The notes beneath the pieces were generated by a model. The model saw only the letters and a list, made by a program, of their open reading frames with translations, was not told where the DNA came from and did no database searches. DNA of 64,000 nucleotides. It comes from Simmondsia chinensis (taxonomy: Eukaryota > Streptophyta > Magnoliopsida > Caryophyllales > Simmondsiaceae). The DNA is taken from assembly GCA_018398585.1 (NCBI GenBank), contig JAGTTD010000010.1:33768638-33832637 (forward strand), in the 5' to 3' direction. Of this stretch, positions 21,002 through 31,999 are shown one piece after another (the first letter of the stretch is position 1; each line of letters starts with the position of its first letter). A program made the position numbers and the translations under genes.

Positions 21002-21790
21002 TCGATATCTAATCGAGTTGAGCCCAAGTGGACTCGACAAGCTTATCAAGTGGAGTTCAAATATGGAGGTGTTTGGCTTATTAATATTCCCAAACAGTTT
21101 AATAAGACTTGTTAAGGACCTAATAAGAACTCGTTCATGACTTGTTAAAAGCTCTTCTTAGTAGAAAATAATGGTCAAATTTAATACTCCCACTTAGCTT
21201 GTTGTACTTAGGGTGTAACAAAATGAGTCAAGCTGGCTCATATAGCTAGTCAAGCCAAGCTCAACCTAGTAAAGGTCAAGCTTGCAGGCTGCCAAGCCTA
21301 ATAAGTCCATCTTAATACAATTTTATAGCTTAAATGTGCCCAAATTGACAGTACTTTGAACCTAAATGACCTGACTTTGAGCCTGAACAATCCCAAGCGA
21401 TCTTAAATCGAACTTATATGAGCCTAAACAAGGCAAGTATAGTTCGAAATTCATTGACTAGGCATCAATTTTAACCAAGCTGGGCCAAGCTAAATGCAAA
21501 AGAACCAAATCTCGAGCTTGGGCTCAGCTGAGCTCATACACACCCCTAGTTGTACTCAACAAAAAGCAATTAAGCACGGTAAAATTGACAACAAATTTTT
21601 GCAATTGACAAAGACTAACATTTGACATCATGCTTAAATTGCTCTCTCAAAAAAAAGTACAATAAAGCTAAAGCTACAACACTTCACGCTGATGCAAAAT
21701 GAAGTGCTATACCAGACAAGTCATTTGAGGGAACACCAAGAACCATTTTCTGCAGAGAAGGTTCAAGTGACTGGGAGAGAAGTCAGAGAA
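21002..21790. other. Intergenic sequence downstream of the TDRD3-like gene
   Basis: Repetitive phrases around 'gagctcaagccaagct' and 'cttatcaagtggag' suggest an old repeat, similar to wording at 28260-28450. The 3' UTR of the TDRD3-like gene should begin at 21790 and run leftward. No other gene is seen. Confidence 0.45.
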
Positions 21791-24700
21791 TCAAAACCTA
21801 CCTCTCCCTCTCCCTCTTCCCCGGCCTCTTCCTCTCGCTCTTCCTCTCCCTCGCGATCCTGTTCGTCCATGAACTGAATCGTCATCTCTTTGAAAACTGA
21901 ACATGCTCACTCTTATCCTTTCCGCTTCATCCATTTGAGAGTTGCTTGGCATCTAAAAGGGGACAAACGAATCAGTCACATCAAGGCACCTTAGACTGCG
22001 TCGGATTTAGACATGTAGCACATCACAAGGGTTAACAACGCATGTCTTTCATGGCAATGTAGGATTCATTTAAGGGAGTCAGAATATGTGCAGACAAAAT
22101 TTCAAGAGCGAATCTCAAGGGATAATTTGGTAAGTCGCCTCGCTTGGTGCTGCGGGAAGAGTCAAGCTTGTTAGAACCCTGTCATTGGGTGCAAATATAC
22201 CTTGGGGCCACTTACAGAGTCTAAAGACCCCAACTTATATGTTGCATGTAGAGAAACTTCCAAGTGGGTTGTGCAAGGAACTTGGGATAATTTGAGTTGC
22301 ACATAAGTTGGCTCGAACATCCCAGTTATCCAAACAGAAAAAAAGTTCCAGAGCACAAAGACACCCGCAGCCTGTTTGGTATGACTATTTGTTCATTGTT
22401 TTTGGTTTTTGACAACCAAAAAAGAGTTTTGGAAAAGTTCTTTTTTCTGGTGTTTGGTATCATGTTTTCAGTTTTCACTACAACTAGGGAAAAAACTGAA
22501 AACAAGAGACCAAAAACAAAAAAATTGTTTCCAAAATTTGATTTATGGTTTCTAAAAAAAATCAAAAACTACAAACAAAAAACTATATCAAACTAGCCTC
22601 AGATTATGATTTGTCAAAGTTCAATGAAGCATAGGCACTCACTTGATGTTCCAAATCCAACTGATTCTGAAGTGCCCAAGCAAGCTCCTCATCGTGACTT
22701 ACATCTGGATGATCTCTGGCCATTAAATTCGAGCCGGCCTTTCTTCTTTCCCACTCATCAAGAGTAAGAACAGGTTTTTCTTCTTCTTTACCCTTCCCTC
22801 GGTATCTCTGACCCTTGTGCGGCTGATTGTTGTGGTTTGGTTGGTTCATTCTCTGGAGGAGTTTCTGTGTGGCAGCTTGATTTTGTATTGGGATGTATTC
22901 AGCCACTGGCAAGTGCAAGAATTCTCACATCAGCATGAGAATAATATCAAAAACTGGCAAGTTTATACTGCAGATGATATGTAAACCATTTCAACATTGT
23001 TATCCCAACACTCAATTTCATCCTAAAGTACCCATCTCAGATAATGATATTCAACTAAAATGACTTTCCAACACTTCAAATCAGACAAACATATAGAAAA
23101 ATATTAAAAAGTAGCGAGTTTATCCACCCAACATGTGTCATCTCTCATACTGGCGCCTGAGTAACATAACATTTCAAGTCCTTTACAGGTAATCACAGGG
23201 TCAATGCAAATGAGTGTTACCTTCTTTTGCTCTTGTCTCAGAGGTGCTTGGTTTCTCTTTGGTTATTTGAGAAACTGAAGATGTTTTGGCATCATTTTCA
23301 ACATAAGTTGCTTTCATACCAGGGGTTTGTTTTCCAGCCATCTGCTTACTTTCAGATTCACCACTGGAATCCAATGCCGGAGACTCACTGTTCTTGAAAG
23401 CTGATACAAATTTATCGTCGCATCAGAAGCACTACTTTCACTTAAAAAGGCAATAAGATGAAATCACTAATTCATTTAGAGCAGAACAAGTCTACAATGA
23501 GACTCTGAAAGCAGGCTCTAAAAAGAATGAATCACTAGATGTCATAATAATGCAGTTGAAAGCAGATTAGTGGGTCCTCAAGATTTTAAGGGCCCAAAGC
23601 ATGGTCCAAGTGGTGGGTCCTTTGTTGATAACGCGGGTGTTTAGGTCAACTAAAGCACATACTAATTCACTTTATGCAATAGTATTAGTTAACATGGGAG
23701 TCATTTATATTATAAATGTACATACGTGTTTATAATGCGTTATACATAGGTCATAATTTCTTGAATTATAATTGAGATAATACTACAAGCAAACTTAAAA
23801 TATAATTAAATTTCAAAATGAACCCATAAAAAATTGGAACCCTTAACAAAGCAACTGCTTAGGTTGCTTTGGGTCTTGACCGGTCTATATAGTATACAAA
23901 TAATAGAAGACCATTGGACAACTACTTGTTACTTTTTCAGTCATTAGCTTGATGGCTCAGCGAATTAACAAGTATAAAGTGAACAGATATTGGACGGCAA
24001 CCACGTTAAGAAAACAAACTTGTGTGCATTATTTCTAATTGAGGTCATTCTTCTTCCGAGAAAACATTTGGCCGTATTATTTATGTTTGAGGTCTCTCTC
24101 TTCCGAGAACAAATTTGGGTGTATTATGTTCTCTTTGAGGTCTTTCTTCTTCCATCATGAGCTTATTTTACTTTATAGCCTCCTTGAGAAAATAAATGGA
24201 GGTCATTTAGTGTGCCATAGGATCTCGGGAATCATCAGGTGCTAGACCGAAGCCAATTTATGAAAGACGCTAAGTGAGTATTGAGACCACTTTGTTGATT
24301 TCACGGTCATATATTTCCTTTTCTCTTGTTTATTTCTAATTCCTCAGGATCTATGCTTCTAAGATGACACGCTCTTCAGGTTGGGAGTCCTCGGAATCAG
24401 CTTCCCTTCAAGGTAGCACCCTCAAGGGGAAAGGCTGCATACATCCACCCCTCGACCCCGTGTATGTGGGAGCCTTTGTGGCATTGGGACTGCTGTTGTT
24501 GTTGTTTGTTGTCTTGTTTATTTCTACCAAGGGGTGCTAGGCATCCTCATTGTAACTTAGAAGAAGCTCAAATATCAACATCAAGCTCTCCCACAACTTG
24601 TTTTAAAATGTACTTAAAACAGAAATAAAGGTAACTAAGACAGGGATAAAAGCATGTAATGGACTAAAAGAGACTAGAAATGTACCATTGCCAGAAACCA

Positions 24701-27448
24701 TATGTTTAGGCCCTCCAATCTGCAATTTCTCAAAAGGTGGAGGACCGCCAGTTTCTTGAGCTGTTCGTAGGGAAGACCGGGAGAAACCTGAATACTTCTG
24801 GTTCATCTTCCATTCTTCATATAATGATTCCACAATGCCACCGAGTACAGTAACAACATCGGGACTCAGGCAAACTATACCACTATGGATGACGGCCTTC
24901 TTCTCCAACCGTAACTGCCAACAAACATGACATAACACCTTAAGGTGATGCTGGTCAGTTGCCAAGGGTGCTTCTTAAGGTGTTTGTCGGTGCTTCTTAA
25001 TTAAGGTGTTCGAGGCAAATATAGAAGTACTCTAGTCAGTGAAAGAGCTTGTTTCAAAATGTCTGGTATAGTTAACCATGACTTACCTTTGACAACATTC
25101 ACAAATAGTCAAGTATTTACCACAAACTGCATCGTCCATTTTCCATCACCAAGCTCTTCGAGCTTCCCCCTTGCTATACACAATGTTGCCATTATAGATC
25201 ATGTAATGGTTAGAGCATGTTTGGTATTATATTCTATTTGCGATTTTCGGTTCTTGAAAAATTGAAAAGCAAATTTTTTACACGATATACCCTTGTTTTT
25301 GCTTCCTTGTCTTTAGTGTTTCCCCCATACCTTTAAATAATCTAAAATTGGAAACCAAAAATACAAAAACATAATTTCCAAAACTTGATATTTAGTTTTC
25401 CAAAAATCAAAAACTAAAAATAGAAAATAATACCAAATAGATCCTTAATTTTTCACAATGCTCTCTCATGGACGCAAGCAAAATGGCCTCCCCATTACAA
25501 GCATCAACACCAACACCCTAAAAGCCCCAACTTATAATACATCTTTCGCAGGTTGTGAGCAATATTCCATTCACAAACAAACAGTAAAAATACCCATATT
25601 ACAACAACTATGTGAAGAAAAGAAGATAGCAGAGATCCGAATGAAAAACATGGACAGAGAAAAGAAAGGGAACCTTAGTACCAGGGACAACATCATCAGG
25701 CAATGAAGGAATACGGGTAAACTCAATGGCAGGAATCTCAGTGTGGCCATCCGTTAAACTCATCTTCAACAGCCTCCGATTGCCCGAACCTCTTGAACCA
25801 GTTGCAACACTACTCCTACTAATATCCCTCACGGATGCTACCTATTCATAAAAAGAAGAGTAAAAATATGGTAAAAAACCTAAAGGGCATTATACATTAT
25901 GTAGGGATGGCAATAGGGTGGGGTAGGTATGTGGGGTGTCCTCTCCATCCCCATACTCACCACCCAAATCTGTACCCGCTACCCGCCCCATTACCCTCCA
26001 CTGGTATGAAGTAAATATCCATACCTGCTGGGGAGGATACAAACTCATTTTCTACCCGTGGGTATCCATCGGCTATCTAATACCTGCCTCGTCCCTGCCT
26101 CCTACCTCCCTAATGTAGATACCAAACAATTATCCATACCGCCCATATTAATTATTTTAATATTACTTTTTAGAATCTAATTATATTATGCTGTATTATA
26201 CGAAATAAATTTGGGATACCAAACAATTATCCATACCGCCCATATTAATTATTTTAATATTACTTTTTAGAATCTAATTATATTATGCTGTATTATACGA
26301 AATAAATTTGAGCAGTTAAATTGAATGAATACATTTCTGTATTCAAAATAGTAAAATAGATATTGGGGTAGTAGATATGCAATGAGTATGGTGGGCATGG
26401 GCAGGGCAGGGCGGGGTGGTATAACATCATATACATATATGCCTCAATACCCATGGCAGGTATTGTCATGTATACTGGACTCAAACCTGCTGCCCACCCA
26501 AACGGGGTAGATACCCACAAGTTAATGATTTTATCTGCTCTATTGCCATCTCTAGACCTTTTGAAAAGTTGCTTAAAAATCAAAGTAACCCCCAATTTAA
26601 CTTCAACTATGTATTACCCAACTATCAACTAGTATCAATTAAACCCTACTGTAATTCCATCCAAGTTTTTGAACTATCCAAGCAAATCACGTGATGTGAT
26701 CTAAAGGTCTAATTTAACTAATGACGTTATGCACAATTATTATCGTCGCAGATGAAGTAAACAATTTTAGACGGAATTCCAAATGGAGCTCTAATTATAC
26801 AAGTTCACAGTTTAAAGGGTCTATTCAATATCAAACAATAGCATAGTGTCAAGGAACCAACTATCTCAAAAACTCTAAAAATAGTTTTATACTCTAACAT
26901 ACCCTCTCAACCAAATGTTCATTAGGCTTACAACGTGGATAGTGACATGCCCATCTCATATTCGTGCTTATATTATGTTAATATTGAAAGTGGATGCTGT
27001 AGGGACTCAAACGCTTGACCTCTTGATTGACAAGGCTCTAATAACATGTCAAGAAACCAACTTTCCCAAAAGCTTAAGCTAACAGGTGAAGGCCTAGGAC
27101 TAGTTTTATACCCTACCATTTACCTAAACCTAAAAATTGAGTAGCAATGGCGTTAACTGAGAAAAAAAGAGAAAATTTCTTCACCTGAAGCACTTTCGGA
27201 CCAAGAAGATGAGAAGACTTCCGAAAAATGGAAAGATCAGGCAAGGACTTCCCCCCGATGGATCTGAGGTCAAGGTTACAGAGCTCCGACTCGACGGAAT
27301 CAACGGCTGAGGAACCACCGCGCGCGGCCCAGTGATCGGCGATTAGCGTTTGGACTAAGACAACGTCGCCAAAGTTCCACCCCCTGCGCGCAAGAGATTG
27401 CAGCAGAGGATCCGATGAAGAAGAGGAGACGCAAGGCGCGGTCGCCAT
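21791..27448 (-). CDS. TDRD3: DUF1767/TDRD3-like protein, six exons
   Basis: Exons, in order: 27448-27185, 25841-25674, 24914-24686, 23400-23221, 22905-22643, 21952-21791. They give 1266 nt (421 residues plus stop), and all phases agree at GT/AG junctions. Residues about 10-190 form the DUF1767 OB-fold region shared by RMI1 and TDRD3 (words LKMSLTDGHTEIPAIEF and GIVCLSPDVVTVLGG). Residues 352-363 (DEELAWALQNQL) resemble a ubiquitin-interacting motif. Residues 401-421 are an RG-rich tail typical of RNA binding and arginine methylation. In animals TDRD3 binds topoisomerase 3-beta and acts on mRNA and R-loops; a similar role here is inference. No Tudor domain is seen. The start was chosen because MATAPC precedes the conserved domain and is only 95 bp from the divergent U5 promoter. 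Introns 1, 2, 3 and 5 hold transposon insertions. Confidence 0.88.
22369..22600. mobile_element. MITE in intron 5 of the TDRD3-like gene
   Basis: The ends GCCTGTTTGGTATGAC and ATATCAAACTAGCCTC are imperfect inverted repeats of the GGGYCTGTTTGG (Tourist-like) type. The interior is a long imperfect fold-back. Confidence 0.6.
24339..24511 (+). mobile_element. Au/TS-like SINE in intron 3, 15-bp target duplication
   Basis: TCTTGTTTATTTCTA is repeated exactly at 24324-24338 and 24512-24526. The body shares CAGGTTGGGAGTCCTCGG and GGCTGCATACATCC with the other copies and ends in TTG repeats. There is no 5S head, so this copy is 5'-truncated or of another subtype. It is opposite in strand to the host gene. 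Confidence 0.85.
25213..25444. mobile_element. Tourist-like MITE in intron 2
   Basis: TTA flanks both ends (25210-25212 and 25445-25447). The ends GAGCATGTTTGGTATT and AATACCAAATAGATCC are inverted repeats and the interior folds back. A 3-bp TWA duplication is the signature of PIF/Harbinger elements. Confidence 0.7.
25902..26554. mobile_element. hAT-like MITE in intron 1 with internal tandem duplication
   Basis: The ends TAGGGATGGCAATAGG and ATTGCCATCTCTA are inverted repeats as in the 15363 element. The interior is rich in 'ccataccc'-type words. It contains a 97-bp tandem duplication (26118-26214 and 26215-26311). An 8-bp target duplication was not found. Confidence 0.65.
26847..27118 (-). 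mobile_element. SMART-like miniature LTR element in intron 1
   Basis: Minus-strand layout: short LTR 27118-27047, a degenerate tRNA-Met primer site TGTTATTAGAGCC at 27046-27034, an internal part of about 134 bp, then a second LTR 26899-26847 with TGTTAGAGTATAAAACT. Total 272 bp, in the size class described as SMARTs. Related copies are at 54632-54900 and, in part, at 34378-34500. Confidence 0.65.
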
Positions 27449-27542
27449 TGCAGTTTAGCGCCACTCTCTCTCCCCTCTTGTTGGTTCTCTCTTGATCTTG
27501 CTATCTCGTTTTGGGGTTTATCCCAGCTCCTTTACACTGCCA

Positions 27543-27593
27543 ATCCCACATCGATTTTTCAGCTTGTATCATAGCTAGAACACGTACATAAAA
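27543..27593 (+). promoter_or_regulatory. USE and TATA box of U5 gene 2
   Basis: A perfect USE, ATCCCACATCG, is at 27543-27553 and TACATAAAA at 27585-27593. The gap of about 31-32 nt fits Pol II-type snRNA genes. The USE is only 95 bp from the start codon of the divergent TDRD3-like gene. Confidence 0.85.
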
Positions 27594-27618
27594 CCCCAGT
27601 TTTCAGAATACCAAAACC

Positions 27619-27742
27619 ACGCAGCCACGCAGTGGGCACAGAGCGAACTATTCTTTCGCCTTTTACTAAAGAATACCGTGTGCTCGCTGCTTTTACGTGG
27701 CATATGTTAATTTTTGGAGGGAGCTCCACTCGGAGCTTCCCA
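27619..27742 (+). ncRNA. U5: U5 snRNA gene
   Basis: Loop 1 GCCTTTTACT (27658-27667) sits in a TTCTTTC/AAAGAAT hairpin. The basal stem pairs GCCACG (27624) with CGTGGC (27696-27701). The Sm site AATTTTTGG is at 27709-27717. A strong 3' hairpin GGGAGCTCC-ACTC-GGAGCTTCCC ends the RNA near 27742. This is the spliceosomal U5 RNA that holds both exons during splicing. Promoter elements are intact and secondary structure is complete, so this copy is the likely functional one. The exact 5' end is set by distance from the TATA box. A CA...AGTCCTA sequence just downstream resembles the plant snRNA 3'-end signal. Confidence 0.92.
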
Positions 27743-27957
27743 CTAAAACCAGTCCTATCTCTATTTGATGAAACACGAAGTTAAGGTGAAGAAAGGGGTT
27801 ACTCTTGTGACAAAATTGGGGTATAAGTGTGGCTCCAAGAGATCCTATAACACCACTTATAGATTTAGTGCTTCGAGGATTTTTGCTTAAGCGGAGTCTT
27901 GGAGGTATATGTATTCGGGTCATAATCCTGTCGAGAGGTTATTTTTAAGAATTTTCA

Positions 27958-28058
27958 GCAACATGAGAATTTTTTGAGAAGGTTATCTATCTTGATATTG
28001 TTCTCGCCTAAACATGTTTAATTTCGGAGTTCTAATAGGATCAGGTGCATTAGTGCCT
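27958..28058 (-). pseudogene. Degenerate 5S rRNA-derived sequence
   Basis: The minus strand reads GCACTAATGCACCTGATCC, ATTAGAACTCCGAAATTAA and GGCGAGAACAATATCAAGAT, a recognisable but eroded 5S rRNA from about nucleotide 15 to 118. The internal promoter region is mutated (GGATGGGTGACC has become AGATAGATAACC). No SINE tail follows. Confidence 0.65.
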
Positions 28059-28969
28059 GATAAATGAACTCTTGAGCTAAGAGATCCTGATTCAAGATAA
28101 ATTCACGAGGAAGTGCTATTGGCATTAGATAGTCTATTAAGCCGTGTTTTAGCAAGCATGAGTTGAGTGAGAATAGGAGGATACTCAATTAATTAACGTT
28201 TGTAGAGAGTTCACTGAGAGTTTGTTAATAGTTGATTAGTTCAACAATGGATTGATATTAACTCAAGTAGCTTAGCTTGATGGCGAGTTCGAGTAGGTAA
28301 CAAGCTCATCTCAGTTAACAGCTCGATTAGGCTAATAAGTCGAGTCAAAATTGAACACACTAAACATAATCCAACCAAATTTGGATAAAGGTTACAAAGC
28401 TTGATAAGACTTATCAAGTTTGAACAAAATGGTGCTCAGCTTGACTCGACGACACTCACATTAATATAACAGGAATGAACATAAAGATTGTAGAGGTAGT
28501 TGAATTTGGCTTGACCTATTGAATTTGTTTATAAGTAATTGGTTAAATATGAGTTGCGTGCGTCAATTTATTTTTCATCTGATTTAACAACAGTGTCAAG
28601 TTATTTGTGTTAAATAATGCTGCTACTATATGTTTTTTTTTATACCGTATTTTAATATTATATATAATTTAAATTATATTTGTTAATTTGATTTTTTATT
28701 TTATCAAGTATAAATATTTTGTGCCTTCTAAGAATCTATTATTAAATGATTAATATGTTTGTTCTCAAGTTTATTAGATGAGTTAGGGTAAGGTTGAGGG
28801 TTCTTGACCCATTTAAGAAATATGTTGGGTTTAAGTTAACCCCTTTTTAAGAACTCCTCCTGTAACACAAACACGAGTACAAACACATTTGATAAATCTA
28901 TTGAAGTCTTTGAACATAAATGGCATTTGGGAAATAACTGAACTTGACATGGAAAACATCAAAGACAGC
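28059..28969. other. Intergenic sequence with decayed repeats
   Basis: No gene is recognised. Phrases such as 'agcttgataagacttatcaag' recall the region at 21000-21545. Confidence 0.45.
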
Positions 28970-29125
28970 AAAGGGATGTTCCTCACAAACCCTTTTGTTT
29001 TATGGTGTCTGTTTGTTGTGTTTTCTTTTACCCCTTTGTTTAGGCCCTACTTTATGTAGGTGCGTCCTTTTTCGCACTGTGAGCTCTTACTATCTAATTA
29101 TCGAAAAAAGGGATGTTCCTCACAA
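28970..29125 (+). mobile_element. Short L1 3' end with 19-bp target duplication
   Basis: AAAGGGATGTTCCTCACAA is repeated exactly at 28970-28988 and 29107-29125. The 118-bp insert between them ends in CTAATTATCGAAA, the L1-type 3' end used by other insertions in this window. It is a severely 5'-truncated LINE copy. Confidence 0.88.
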
Positions 29126-29641
29126 TTGTTCTACAGTGGGTCACATCTTTTAATGCTAGGTAACATGTGATCTTCGTTCTATGGTAAAAAGAGTGTATTG
29201 TTGGTAAGATAGATAATCATAAAGCACTGATGTATGTTTATCATTCTGAAGTAAGATTCTAATACTGGGAGTAGTAAATGATATACCGTTGTTGCTACCC
29301 GACCGAGTCAAACAAAAGGCTATTTTGTTAGAATATTACACGATTCAATTGAACTAGTCTGAGAATATCATATTGTTTTCAAATTATTTACTCTATTGGC
29401 TCCCAATGTTTGTAAGTTTGTTCAAATTCATTCTCCATTTTCTTTTTTTATTTGGAGTGGTTCACAGTATTTGTAACTTCATTCAAATTGGCTCCTCGTC
29501 TTTTAATTTTTGCTATTGCTAGTTGCTGGTAAACATATGAGGTGACCAATTTTGTCCCAAAGAAAATGTAATGGACTATTTTGTAAGAAAAAAAAGGATG
29601 AGTAAATAATTTAAACAAAGCTATATTAGATAGCAACAGAG
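29126..29641. other. Intergenic sequence
   Basis: Nothing recognisable is seen. Confidence 0.5.
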
Positions 29642-29644
29642 TAA

Positions 29645-30123
29645 GCCTGTTTGGGATTGCTTATTCTGAGAAAATAAATGCTTTTTCTAGAAAAAAACAC
29701 TTTCTAGAATCTGGAAGATGTTTGATAAACATTAAAAAAAACTTTTTATTAAAAGCAAAAACTCCTTTTCTGCTTATAAGCAGAAACATAAATTTGGTGC
29801 TTCTGATTATAAGCAAAAGCAAAATCAAAACCTTAAAATTTTTAGGACAAAAATACCCTATTCAAACATTAAAATTACATCATACCCAATCATCTTTCAA
29901 AACCCTAACTCTCTACCCAACCACTTTGGTCCTTTTCGATAATTTGACAAAAGAAAGCATTTTTCTTAAACACTGGCCAAACACAAATAATACTAAAATA
30001 AGCGCTTATGACTTGTTGAGCTAAACACAAACTGCTTCTTCAAAACAACACTTTTTATATAAGTACTTTTACAAAAATTGTTTTTGAAATAATCAGTTTT
30101 TTCACAGTAATCCAAACAGGCCC
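29645..30123. mobile_element. Tourist-like MITE, 479 bp
   Basis: TAA flanks both ends (29642-29644 and 30124-30126). The ends GCCTGTTTGGGATTGC and GTAATCCAAACAGGCCC are inverted repeats. The interior is a long imperfect fold-back of 'aaaagcagaaac'-type words. Confidence 0.8.
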
Positions 30124-30126
30124 TAA

Positions 30127-31283
30127 ATAACTTGTATTCTAATAGAAGCCATAATTTAATGGAATTCACCATCTTAGTAATTTTCGCATTTCAAAAAGAT
30201 TAGACTGTGTCTGTTTAGCCAGCTATATGATAACAAATCAATTGCGAAGTTAGTGAGTTCCATAACTAGAGATCATGTAACTTGATTGTTCGTTACAGAA
30301 CCTCTAGTTTAGGCCGAAGTTCTAAGTAGTCAGATTGAGACATGATATTTAAAAAAAACAGCTAAAATGAGCTCTAAATGAGTTTTTGTTTTAGGAAAGA
30401 AATTTCATAGCTATCCATATTAAGCAAAATTCCTTCAAAATTTTCCAATATCATCTGTCCTGTCAAAAGATTATTTGGAATAATGCATGAGTTTAACTTT
30501 TCAAAGGTGGAAAACTGATATTTTTACCTTATCTCCCTTAAAAATGAGTGAAACGCGCGTGAAATTTTGTAACATGTAAATTCATATGTTCAACTTATTT
30601 GATACCGTAGATAAGAATAGTTGAATTCAATTATTCCTTTGGAGCATATCATCAATATCTTTTCTGAAAATAAGTCATTAGATTCTACCAATGTTTTCTT
30701 AGATATTGTTGGAATCATGCTTCGCTACAATAAAGTTGTCATAAGATATCTTATAGATAAAAACTTTAGGAAATACAATTTTCAAACCTCATGTCATGTT
30801 ATTATACATTTAAATATCACGATGCATGGGTGATAAAAATATTACAACTTATAATATGATTTCTTGGAGTGTATGATTAATTAGCTGCCCTGGAGTGTCT
30901 ATGAGGTACTGGGTGTTGCGGATTTCTTCAATGCCTGCTGCTTGCCTATCCTCGTAGTGTTTTGAAACGATGATAAGAAGATTGGGTCATTAGATTTCTG
31001 TTGGTTTGACGGTTCTCATCACTCGCATAGTTAGATTGCTTCTAATATTTTGTTTTCTATGAAGGTCGAGTGTTAATAGGAGTCTGAGCATTGAGTGTGT
31101 CAAGCCTTCACAAGTATTTTTAAATGGAATGTCGATAGGGCTTCCTTAGGTAAAACAAGTGTTGTAGGGCTAGGGTTGTGTTGTGCGTTCCCCTCAAGGA
31201 TTTTTGGCCCAAATCGTGCAGTGTTGGTTTCTTAAGTATGAGTTACCTAATCACTCAACCTCATTTTTCTAAAATATATAAAT
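30127..31283. other. Intergenic sequence
   Basis: No gene or bounded element is recognised. The part at 30880-31260 is less AT-rich and may be a decayed repeat. Confidence 0.4.
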
Positions 31284-31606
31284 GGATTATTTATTTCTAA
31301 ACTCCTTATACTTTGTTCATTGTGTTCATTTAGTCTTTGTACAATTCAAAATATGTCAATTTAGTTTGTAGAGAAAATTTTATGTTAAGTTTTTAATAAA
31401 ATTTTTAATGGTTCAGCCACGGATTGGATTAATTGAGTAAATAGATAAATTTATAATAAGTTACTTGTATCTAACAAAATTTTACCGTTCAAAATTACGT
31501 CATTAACTTAAATTTGACCAAAGGACTAAATTGGCATATTTTGAATTGTTCATGGACTAAATTGATACAATGAACAAAGTGCAGAAACTATTAGCATAAA
31601 TAACTC
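31284..31606. mobile_element. MITE of the 'GGACTAAATTGACACAA' family, copy 2
   Basis: It shares interior words ('ggactaaattgatacaatgaacaaagt') with the elements at 14374, 38485 and 43354. The terminal repeats are eroded. Confidence 0.6.
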
Positions 31607-31758
31607 TACATAAATCAAATTATCAAAAAGAAACTGACGATATGATACATTTTCATAAATCAATTAGAATTATCCCTCCAGACACATGAAGTATACCATA
31701 CAAAAGTATGATTTGTGGCTCAACATATTATTACATGCCACAATAGAGCAGTGCTTTT

Positions 31759-31810
31759 GTCCCACATCGGCTTAACCACTACCTTCCCTGTAGTGCCTGG
31801 GCTTTTAAAA
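31759..31810 (+). promoter_or_regulatory. USE and TATA box of U4 gene 1
   Basis: A perfect USE GTCCCACATCG at 31759-31769 and TTTTAAAA at 31803-31810 are separated by 33 nt, the Pol II snRNA arrangement. About 140 bp around it is nearly identical to the promoter at 42028-42080. Confidence 0.9.
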
Positions 31811-31835
31811 ACACGTATTTTAGGCAAAAGTAATT

Positions 31836-31992
31836 ATTTTTGCGCTTGGGGCAATGATGCAGCTAGTGAGGTAAAAACCGAGGCGCGTCAATTGGTGGTT
31901 GAAAACTATTTCCAAACCCCCTCTTCGGCTTGGACCTCGTCCTTAGCCGTTGAGAATTTCTGGAAGGGCTGCCTCCTCCGAGGGTAGAGCTC
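31836..31992 (+). ncRNA. U4: U4 snRNA gene 1 (variant)
   Basis: 157 nt with TTTGCGCTTGGGGCAATG at the 5' end, GAGGCGCGTCAATTG, GTTGAAAACTATTTCC, the Sm site AATTTCTGG (31955-31963) and a 3' stem-loop. A plant-type 3'-end box (CA-N6-AGCTTAA) follows. U4 pairs with U6 to keep it inactive before spliceosome activation. This copy differs from the gene at 42105 in the U6-pairing stem I segment: TGGTGGTT where that gene has TGCTGGTT. The change replaces a C predicted to pair with G in U6. It also has GATGCAG for GACGCAG. It may be a weak or dead copy despite an intact promoter. Confidence 0.88.
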
Positions 31993-31999
31993 TACAATC

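Noticed and set aside
22297..22596. 99-codon frame overlapping the TDRD3-like gene on the other strand
   Set aside because: It lies in an intronic MITE fold-back, where both strands show similar Lys- or Phe-rich frames.
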